Program-made: the position numbers and the translations under genes
Part shown: positions 6,089 through 10,990 of the stretch, in pieces
Position numbering within the stretch: the first letter of the stretch is position 1
Layout: the number at the start of each line of letters is the position of its first letter
NCBI GenBank assembly: GCA_030609785.1
Contig: JAUWTC010000029.1
Location: 1 to 11,658, forward strand
Direction of reading: 5' to 3'
Length of the DNA: 11,658 nucleotides
DNA from: Holophagae bacterium
GTDB taxonomy: Bacteria > Acidobacteriota > Thermoanaerobaculia > Thermoanaerobaculales > Sulfomarinibacteraceae
The notes under the pieces: generated by a model
What the model saw: the letters and a program-made list of their open reading frames with translations, nothing else
Told to the model about the DNA's origin: nothing
Databases searched by the model: none

Positions 6089-7768
6089 ATGTCTACCATG
6101 GTCGCTGAGTCCCGCCATGTTCTGGTCTATGCCCCTTCGCCCGAGACCTTCATGGAACTCTGTCTTTCGGTCCGAAGGCAGCCGTGGGTCGACTGTGAAG
6201 TTGGGGACAACGAGTGTTCCTGGGTGGGGCGCGGGCTGCACTTCGAAATCGACATGGTCGACTGCCTGGAAAAGGCCGTCGAGATGTTGCATGGCGGGTA
6301 CTACAACATGGTGATGGTCGACTGCCGCCACCTGCCGATCGAGGATGTCGATCACGAGAAGCAGGAGCAGGGTCTGCACGCCTTTCTCGATGTTTTGGCA
6401 AACGAGCAGGACCCCGAGCGGCGCTATCCGCAGCGTCGGGTCGCGATCCTGGTTGGGGATGCCGACGAAGAACGGGTGGATCGACTGATATTCGATATGG
6501 GCAAGAGGCACGTCGGCGCGTGCCTTCGAGACATGTCGCTGTCGCCGCGACCGGTCGGGGGCAAGAACGCCGCCCGCATTCGGTTCATCGAACAGATCTG
6601 GAGCCATTGCGATCGGGTCCTGGTCGGTGTTCGGCGAGGCAAGAAGGCGATTGCGGCCGCCGGGGGCGGAATCACCGGGATCTACTACGAAATTGGTGTT
6701 CTCAAGTGTCTCCACGACGCCTTCGACGCCGACATCCGTGACTTCGACATGTTCCTGGGGATCAGCGGTGGGGCGGTGGTCACCAGCTGCCTGGCCAACG
6801 GGATCTCCATTGACGAGATCATCACCAAGATCGGCGATCTCGACCGGACCTGGAACTACCGCCTCAAGCTGAGTTGGCGCCAGCTCAACGTCATGGAGGT
6901 ACCTCGCCGGGTCTTCTTGATGCAGCGGGAGATGCTGCGGTATGGAATGCGCATGCTCAAGCGGGAGGACGAGCTGAGCGTGGCCTCGGTCTTCGGCATC
7001 TATGCGGTGTTGCTGGGGCCGATCTTCGACAACGCGCAGTTCGAGACGGCCATGCGCAACCTGTTCAAGAAGAGCGGTCATACCAACGATTTCAGAGAGT
7101 TGGAGTCGGAACTCTACATTGGGGCGACCGATCAGGACCGTCGGGAGGCCGTGCTTTTTGGCGATGTCGGCTTCGATGACGTGACGATCAGCCGGGCGGT
7201 CCAGGCCAGTGCGGCGATGCACCCCTTCTTCCCCTCCGTGGAGATCGGCGGCCGGTACTACACCGACGGCATCGTCACCCGGACCTCCAATCTGCGATCG
7301 GCCATCGACCACGGTGCCGACCTGGTCTTCATTATCGACCCGTTCCTGCCGTTGATCTCCGATCAGGCCGGTTTCAACCGAAGCCACGGGAACATGTGGG
7401 TCGTCGAACAGGACTACAAGACGATGTCCTACACGCGCTTCGCCCAGGCCCGGAAGGAACTCTTGCGAACCAATCCGGATGTCAATACCTACAATTTCGT
7501 GCCGTCCAATCGGATGCGCCGTCTCATGGGAAAGCAAAACCCCTTTATTTCCAGGAATTTCCATCCGATCGTCTGTGAGGCCTACCGGGGGACCTACAGA
7601 CGTCTCAAACAGCTCGAATACAAGATGCGGGGCGAGTTGGCCTCCCACAATATCACCCTGGACCTCGGTCCGGTGGAGGAGAAGATCGAACTGCTTCGGA
7701 AGGCAAAGAAGCCGGACGTCAAGCTTCTGTTGGATTCTCAGTCGAGCGGGAAGTCTCGAGTGGCGTGA
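6089..7768 (+). CDS. Patatin-like phospholipase with N-terminal pseudo-receiver-like domain
   Basis: A 559-residue protein. The lipase part begins near residue 185 and has the full patatin set: oxyanion-hole GGGITG (192-197), nucleophile elbow GISGGA (224-229, Ser226) and the dyad aspartate in YTDGI (Asp393, followed by Gly), so it should hydrolyse lipid acyl esters. Residues 8-150 look like an alpha/beta receiver: HVLVYAPSPETFMEL as first strand and helix, YYNMVMVDCRHLP with Asp78 where a phosphorylated Asp would be, and RRVAILVGDADEERVDRLIF as the next strand and helix. The Lys-Pro that closes true receivers is replaced by RDMSLSPRP and the first acidic pair is missing, so it is probably a phosphorylation-independent sensor domain. 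The C-terminal 100 residues are basic and helical. There is no signal peptide or transmembrane segment. The gene stands alone, divergent from polA. Patatin call is sure; receiver call is moderate. Confidence 0.88.
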   Translation: MSTMVAESRHVLVYAPSPETFMELCLSVRRQPWVDCEVGDNECSWVGRGLHFEIDMVDCLEKAVEMLHGGYYNMVMVDCRHLPIEDVDHEKQEQGLHAFLDVLANEQDPERRYPQRRVAILVGDADEERVDRLIFDMGKRHVGACLRDMSLSPRPVGGKNAARIRFIEQIWSHCDRVLVGVRRGKKAIAAAGGGITGIYYEIGVLKCLHDAFDADIRDFDMFLGISGGAVVTSCLANGISIDEIITKIGDLDRTWNYRLKLSWRQLNVMEVPRRVFLMQREMLRYGMRMLKREDELSVASVFGIYAVLLGPIFDNAQFETAMRNLFKKSGHTNDFRELESELYIGATDQDRREAVLFGDVGFDDVTISRAVQASAAMHPFFPSVEIGGRYYTDGIVTRTSNLRSAIDHGADLVFIIDPFLPLISDQAGFNRSHGNMWVVEQDYKTMSYTRFAQARKELLRTNPDVNTYNFVPSNRMRRLMGKQNPFISRNFHPIVCEAYRGTYRRLKQLEYKMRGELASHNITLDLGPVEEKIELLRKAKKPDVKLLLDSQSSGKSRVA

Positions 7769-7771
7769 GAG

Positions 7772-7803
7772 CCCGGTGTCGCCGGGAGCTGCCGGCGAAG
7801 CCG
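7772..7803 (+). repeat. Two small hairpins just after the patatin stop
   Basis: CCCGG-TGTCG-CCGGG (7772-7786) and CGGC-GAA-GCCG (7793-7803) follow the stop codon within 35 bp. The second contains GCGAAGC, known in DNA chemistry as an unusually stable mini-hairpin. A terminator role for patatin is possible, but no T-run follows. Confidence 0.45.
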
Positions 7804-7825
7804 TTTGCAGGAATCAAGAAACAGC

Positions 7826-7860
7826 CACAAAAAGGCACAAAGAAGCACAAAAAGGGAAGC
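7826..7860 (+). repeat. Decamer tandem repeat CACAAAAAGG, three units, ending GGGAAGC
   Basis: CACAAAAAGG, CACAAAGAAG and CACAAAAAGG lie in exact 10-nt register (7826-7855) and run into GGGAAGC (7854-7860), the same ending as the tract at 5948-5982. The tract is in the convergent space between the patatin and TlpA-like genes. It resembles A-rich CACAAA repeats that recur between genes in many environmental bacterial genomes, from memory. Confidence 0.7.
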
Positions 7861-7864
7861 CATG

Positions 7865-7978
7865 TACCCCGGTGGGCCTGCGTTGTGGAGCGCGGGGTAG
7901 GAACCGGCACGCCGGGCGAAGGCCGGTGGAACCGCCAGGTTCCGCATCCGAAGGATGCAGTGCGGGCGCTGCCCCGCA
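7865..7978 (+). repeat. Structured intergenic element with four nested or tandem stems
   Basis: Perfect stems in order: TACCCCG (7865-7871) with CGGGGTA (7893-7899); GGAACC (7900-7905) with GGTTCC (7938-7943); GCATCC-GAA-GGATGC (7944-7958); TGCGGG-CGCTGC-CCCGCA (7961-7978). No convincing protein frame crosses it. It could be a structured RNA, a composite REP element or the terminator region for the convergent genes. Its AGGAACCGGC (7899-7908) nearly matches AGGAACCGAC found on the minus strand at 8041-8050 and 10968-10977. Confidence 0.6.
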
Positions 7979-8007
7979 TTGTGACACCCGGCTATTGCAA
8001 GCAGCAA

Positions 8008-8031
8008 AGCTATCAGCTAGCAGCTATCAGC
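8008..8031 (+). repeat. Heptanucleotide repeat AGCTATC, three units and a partial unit
   Basis: AGCTATC, AGCTAGC, AGCTATC, AGC in 7-nt register. It covers the stop codon and last codons of the TlpA-like gene on the minus strand. The motif returns in opposite orientation in the hairpin at 9292-9309, at the other end of the same operon. Confidence 0.65.
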
Positions 8032-8612
8032 CCGTCTGCAGTCGGTTCCTGGCTCAACTTTGAAGTTGAGGATGAGGCCCCGGCTACGGTTTCTTCGATC
8101 AACTCAACCATCTGAGCGAATTCGTCGGGGTTGAAATCGGTGCCGTGGTAGATCACGCGGCCCTCGGGGTCGATGACGACCGTCCGCGGAATGTAGGCGT
8201 CGGCGAATAGCGAGAAGATCGACCGGTCCGGATCGGGGATGACCGAAAAGGTCATTTGCATTTGCGAGATGAACTCGCCGAGTTCCGATGCTTCGTGTTC
8301 TCGGGCGATCGCAGCCATAGCAAAGTCCGGTCCCTCGAACCGTTGCCACACCTCGCGTTCCAGATGGGGTAGTTCCTCCCGGCAGGGCGGGCACCAGGTT
8401 GCGAAAAATGAGAGGACTACAACCTTTCCGCGTTGCGCCTCCAGTGAAAAGGAGGTTCCATCAATCAATCGGGCCTCGAAAGGTGGTGCCGGGTCACCGA
8501 TGTGTATTCGGGTCGTCTCCTCGGGAGTGGGCTCTGGGTCCTTGGGCGAACATCCGGACAATCCGACCATGAGGACTAGAAGTGGGATCAGGACTATTTC
8601 TTGGCGTCGCAT
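8013..8612 (-). CDS. TlpA/ResA-like thioredoxin-fold lipoprotein
   Basis: A 199-residue exported lipoprotein. The signal peptide has a hydrophobic core (IVLIPLLVLMVGL) and lipobox L-S-G-C with Cys21 as the lipid-modified residue. HIGDPAPPFEARLIDG opens the AhpC/TSA-Redoxin-like domain, and SFFATWCPPCREELP carries the redox pair Cys74-Pro-Pro-Cys77. The cis-proline loop is seen in AYIPRTVVIDPEGRVIY, and a beta-hairpin follows. The protein probably reduces disulfides in the periplasm, for example in apocytochrome c or other thiol proteins, but no cytochrome genes are near. The ATG at 8612 overlaps the upstream stop by one base (TGATG); TTG 8615 would be an alternative. The last residues (about EPTADGLIAAS) come from repeat sequence and are unlikely to matter for function. 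Family call is sure; partner unknown. Confidence 0.92.
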   Translation of the reverse strand: MRRQEIVLIPLLVLMVGLSGCSPKDPEPTPEETTRIHIGDPAPPFEARLIDGTSFSLEAQRGKVVVLSFFATWCPPCREELPHLEREVWQRFEGPDFAMAAIAREHEASELGEFISQMQMTFSVIPDPDRSIFSLFADAYIPRTVVIDPEGRVIYHGTDFNPDEFAQMVELIEETVAGASSSTSKLSQEPTADGLIAAS

Positions 8613-9229
8613 CAAAAGAGCTCCAGTGCATCGACGTCACCCTTGGCCGCACGAATCAACTCGGGCGTGCCTTCGGAAAAATCGACGACCGTTGAAGGTT
8701 CCGGGTCAAGGGGGCCGCCATCGATGACGAGATCGACTCGGGCGCCGTACATGTCGTCGATCGTCAGCGGATCGCTGATGAAGTCGTCGTCCGGAGTTCG
8801 GACGGATGTCGTGATCATTGGCTCGTCCAACTCGGCCAGAATGCCCAGGAGGGTCGGATTATCCGGAAGTCGGATGCCGATGGTCTTTCGTTTTCGGAGC
8901 ATGATCTTCGGCACCTCGGGAGAAGATTGGAAGATAAAGGTGTAGGGCCCGGGCAGAACCCGTTTCATCATGCGAAATATCGGGGTTGTGACCCCCTTGG
9001 CGTATCGACCGACGGTCTGCATATCCGGAACCAGGAGCGCCAGTTCTTTCTTGGGGTCGAGGTCCTTGAGCTGGTAGATTCGTTTGACAGCTCCTACGTG
9101 GGAGATGCCGCACGCCAAGCCGTAGACCGTGTCGGTCGGGACGACGGCGACACCGCCGCGGCGGATGATGTCGGCACAGCGCGCCACCAGCCACGATTCG
9201 GGTTCAATAGGGTCGATCTCGATCAGCAT
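8612..9229 (-). CDS. YciO/YrdC/Sua5-family protein (threonylcarbamoyl-AMP synthase-like)
   Basis: A 205-residue protein. GGVAVVPTDTVYGLACG (25-41) is the family's nucleotide and substrate motif; KRIYQLKDLDPKKELALLV follows with the binding lysines. PGPYTFIF and the KTIGIRLPDNP motif match the YciO branch more closely than Sua5/TsaC, since no C-terminal Sua5 domain is present. TsaC/YrdC enzymes make threonylcarbamoyl-AMP for the t6A modification of tRNA; YciO proteins are related but their exact role is less settled. The ATG at 9229 follows AAGGAG at a somewhat long 11 bases, and it starts the conserved N-terminus; the frame extends upstream through a promoter and is not used. It is the first gene of an operon with the TlpA-like gene (one-base overlap), a pairing with no obvious functional logic. 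Confidence 0.9.
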   Translation of the reverse strand: MLIEIDPIEPESWLVARCADIIRRGGVAVVPTDTVYGLACGISHVGAVKRIYQLKDLDPKKELALLVPDMQTVGRYAKGVTTPIFRMMKRVLPGPYTFIFQSSPEVPKIMLRKRKTIGIRLPDNPTLLGILAELDEPMITTSVRTPDDDFISDPLTIDDMYGARVDLVIDGGPLDPEPSTVVDFSEGTPELIRAAKGDVDALELF

Positions 9230-9256
9230 GGCGCCTCGTACTCCTTCCGGGGACCG

Positions 9257-9285
9257 GTTGTACTCGCGTTTGAGCAGGGAGTCAA
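9257..9285 (-). promoter_or_regulatory. Sigma-70-type promoter of the YciO-TlpA operon
   Basis: On the minus strand, TTGACT (9285-9280) and TACAAC (9262-9257) are spaced by exactly 17 bp. Transcription should start near 9250, giving a leader of about 20 nt that begins at the AAGGAG ribosome-binding site (9246-9241). Confidence 0.6.
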
Positions 9286-9291
9286 TGATGA

Positions 9292-9309
9292 GAGCTATGC
9301 TGATAGCTC
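9292..9309 (-). terminator. Hairpin after the OYE gene, possible weak terminator
   Basis: GAGCTAT (9292-9298) and ATAGCTC (9303-9309) form a perfect 7-bp stem with a GCTG or CAGC loop, four bases beyond the OYE stop on the minus strand. No clean T-run follows, so termination may be weak. The stem contains the AGCTATC motif repeated at 8008-8031. Confidence 0.4.
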
Positions 9310-9312
9310 CTT

Positions 9313-10425
9313 CTAAAGTGTTGCTAACGCCTCCGGCGTGAAAGGTTTGATGTCGTCGAAGTGGCCTTTCTGCACCTTGGTCGGCCATTGAGGATCGGCG
9401 ATCAAGGCGCGGCCGACTGCGACCAGGTCGAACTCGTCCCGTTCCAGCCGTTCGAGGAGGTTTTCGATGCCCATCGGATCGGCCCCCTTGCCCATGAAGG
9501 CGCCCAGGAAGTCACTGTCCAGACCGACGCTGCCGACGGTGATCGTAGGGCGCCCGGTGATCTTCCGGGTCCAGCCGGCCAGGTTGAGGTGAGAATCCTT
9601 GAACTCCGGCTTCCAGTACGTCCGGGTCGAGGCATGGAAGATATCGACTCCGGCTTCGGCCAGGGGTATCAGGAGGGCCTCCAGTTCCTGCGGGTCGCGG
9701 ACCAACTTGCCCCGATAATCGCCCATCTTCCATTGGGAAAAGCGGAAGACGACAGGGAATTCAGGGCCGACTGCGGCCCGTACGGCGCCGATCAACTCGG
9801 TGGCGAAACGGAGGCGATGCTCCAACGAACCACCATAGCCGTCTGTTCTTCGGTTGGTCTTTTCCCACAGGAACTGATCGACCAGGTACCCGTGGGCGCC
9901 GTGAATTTCTACCCCGTCGAACCCGACTGAGCGGGCGTTGGCGGCGCCTTGGGCGAAAGCCTCGATCACGGTCCCGATGCCGTCATCCCCGAGGGCCATC
10001 GGTGGTATCCCCGTTTCTCCGTGGGTGGGGTGGGGCACGGCGGAGGGGCCGAAACCGCCTACCGACGGGTCGGGCTCCATCCCGGGCTGCCGGACGCTGC
10101 CGACGTGCCAGAGTTGAGGGATGATGGCCGATCCGGCGTGGTGAACCTCTTCGACCACCTGGCGCCAGCCCTTGAGGGCGTCGTCGCCGTAGATCCGAGG
10201 TACGGCAGGGTAGCCGTTCGAACCGGGATGCTCGACGACCGTTCCCTCGGTGATGATCAATGCGGCGCCACCTTCGGCCCGCTTTCGATAGTAGGAGGCG
10301 ACATCTGAAGTGGGGATTCCTCCGGGCGAGTGGCTGCGCGTCATCGGCGCCATGACGATCCGGTTCCACAAGGTTGTCGGGCCGAAGGGAAAGGGCCTGA
10401 AAAGAGTCTCGGTATGAATGTTCAT
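9313..10425 (-). CDS. NADH:flavin oxidoreductase, Old Yellow Enzyme family
   Basis: A 370-residue FMN enzyme of typical length. The motifs are NRIVMAPMTRSHSPGG (21-36, FMN phosphate and ring contacts), TEGTVVEHPG (59-68), QLWHVGS (104-110), and the active-site loop EIHGAHGYLVDQFL (173-186), giving His175, His178 and Tyr180 that bind the substrate carbonyl and donate the proton. TDGYGGSLEHRLRF follows, and VGRALIADPQW (337-347) is the C-terminal phosphate grip. OYE-family enzymes reduce activated C=C bonds of enones, nitroesters or related compounds with NAD(P)H. No 4Fe-4S cysteines or extra domains are present, so it is the single-domain class. The native substrate cannot be told. The ATG at 10425 has no Shine-Dalgarno; the promoter lies almost on it. 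Downstream is a short hairpin and then an independent promoter, so it is a single-gene unit. Confidence 0.95.
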   Translation of the reverse strand: MNIHTETLFRPFPFGPTTLWNRIVMAPMTRSHSPGGIPTSDVASYYRKRAEGGAALIITEGTVVEHPGSNGYPAVPRIYGDDALKGWRQVVEEVHHAGSAIIPQLWHVGSVRQPGMEPDPSVGGFGPSAVPHPTHGETGIPPMALGDDGIGTVIEAFAQGAANARSVGFDGVEIHGAHGYLVDQFLWEKTNRRTDGYGGSLEHRLRFATELIGAVRAAVGPEFPVVFRFSQWKMGDYRGKLVRDPQELEALLIPLAEAGVDIFHASTRTYWKPEFKDSHLNLAGWTRKITGRPTITVGSVGLDSDFLGAFMGKGADPMGIENLLERLERDEFDLVAVGRALIADPQWPTKVQKGHFDDIKPFTPEALATL

Positions 10426-10616
10426 GGTTGGAATTACCGGCTATCCGTCGTGGTCTGTCAAGCCTCGCCTGGACCGACCACGCATCGAACCGACCGGCAT
10501 CCAGGTCGTCAATCCGTGGACTTCCTCGTGAAGTTCAAAAGAGCCTCCCTGTCGAGGCGTGCTCGTGCGACCCCAAAGGCCGGGGTTGGATACAGCGGCT
10601 GGGACAGGGACCACGA
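10426..10616. other. Intergenic stretch between the OYE gene and the GFA relic
   Basis: Apart from the OYE promoter at its left end, I see no supported gene here. Plus-strand frames such as 10428-10640 have no recognisable motif or ribosome-binding site and are treated as chance. The stretch may be leftover DNA from the decayed region to its right. Confidence 0.5.
10431..10461 (-). promoter_or_regulatory. Promoter of the OYE gene, placed for a leaderless mRNA
   Basis: A perfect TTGACA (10461-10456) is followed by GGTAATTC, which offers GGTAAT at 17 bp or TAATTC (10436-10431) at 19 bp. The -10 ends only five bases or so from the ATG at 10425, so the transcript should begin at or next to the start codon. 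Confidence 0.5.
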
Positions 10617-10724
10617 CTATTCGGGCAGTTCGACCCCTGATCCGCCCATCGCGGCGGGTTCACCCGTCACTGTCAACCGGACCGCCCCACAGAAACAGCC
10701 TCCATCGGAAGATATGTCGCTCAT
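10617..10724 (-). pseudogene. GFA-family gene relic: N-terminus fused to C-terminus by internal deletion
   Basis: A 35-residue frame. Residues 8-23 (GGCFCGAVRLTVTGEP) are the classic N-terminus of GFA proteins (glutathione-dependent formaldehyde-activating/CENP-V fold, zinc-binding CxCG). Residues 24-35 (AAMGGSGVELPE) match the usual last residues of one GFA subgroup, which end in MGGSGE-x-LPE. The middle, with the CHCxxC and CxxCG zinc motifs, is gone: about 100 codons are missing relative to a normal 120-140 residues, yet the frame is kept. The shared PAAMG at the join suggests deletion between short repeats, since intact relatives often have GEPAAMGYCHC at the first site. GGGAG precedes the ATG and a good promoter lies upstream, so it may still be expressed. 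The C-terminal match is from memory of the family. It cannot be a working enzyme. Confidence 0.7.
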
Positions 10725-10785
10725 CGGTCGTCTCCCTTCAGTCGGCACTCGCCGCTTTGCTGTTATTGGTTTTTCAAGCAGGCTG

Positions 10786-10814
10786 ACGATATCTGTAGTC
10801 ACCAGTTTTGTCAA
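10786..10814 (-). promoter_or_regulatory. Promoter upstream of the GFA relic
   Basis: On the minus strand, TTGACA (10814-10809) and TATCGT (10791-10786) are spaced 17 bp, predicting a start near 10779 and a leader of about 55 nt to the relic's ATG. The promoter is intact although the gene is broken. Confidence 0.55.
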
Positions 10815-10919
10815 ATGTGTCTTAATCTCAATCTCGGAAATTATTCGCATCGGACCCAGGCCTCTTGGAGCGCGAGCGCTTACTCTGAGGTTTTTCCCAG
10901 GGGGTCCTTGCCCACGCTA
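10815..10919. other. Intergenic stretch, A+T-rich part
   Basis: Between the GFA relic promoter and the hairpin cluster lies a stretch with no supported gene. Its left part is A+T-rich (ATTTGACAAA and AATAATTTCC on the minus strand) and its right part becomes G+C-rich toward the hairpins. Confidence 0.4.
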
Positions 10920-10990
10920 CCCGCTTCGCGGGCCCGAGCCTCCGGCTCGGCAGGCCTTCGGCCTGGCGTCGGTTCCTAGGGCGCAGCCCT
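10920..10990 (-). repeat. Cluster of four perfect triloop hairpins at the end of the S9 peptidase gene
   Basis: In plus coordinates: CCCGC-TTC-GCGGG (10920-10932), CCGAGCC-TCC-GGCTCGG (10934-10950), CAGGCC-TTC-GGCCTG (10951-10965) and AGGGC-GCA-GCCCT (10978-10990). The first three are virtually contiguous; every loop is three bases. Read in the direction of the S9 gene the first and third loops are GAA closed by C-G. The fourth hairpin overlaps the S9 stop codon (10976-10978) and last codons. Candidates are REP-like elements, mRNA 3'-end protection or transcription termination. Confidence 0.8.

Noticed and set aside
3212..7648. Single 1478-codon minus-strand open frame covering polA and beyond
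   Set aside because: Only 3212-5884 is polA. The upstream 588 codons are antisense of the patatin gene and intergenic repeats, with no recognisable domain; the normal PolI N-terminus starts at the ATG at 5884.
1589..7768. CBASS-like defence system from a nucleotidyltransferase and a patatin effector
   Set aside because: The nucleotidyltransferase is a minimal AbiEii/DUF6036-type protein, not a CD-NTase, and the patatin gene is 4 kb away beyond polA with no shared operon.
7738..8007. Minus-strand frames with FLCFFVPFCG-type peptides in the patatin/TlpA gap
   Set aside because: They are translations of the CACAAAAAGG tract and structured repeats, a common source of false membrane-protein calls.
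8239..8945. Plus-strand frames across the TlpA-like and YciO genes
   Set aside because: Antisense shadows with no start signals; the minus-strand genes have clear family motifs.
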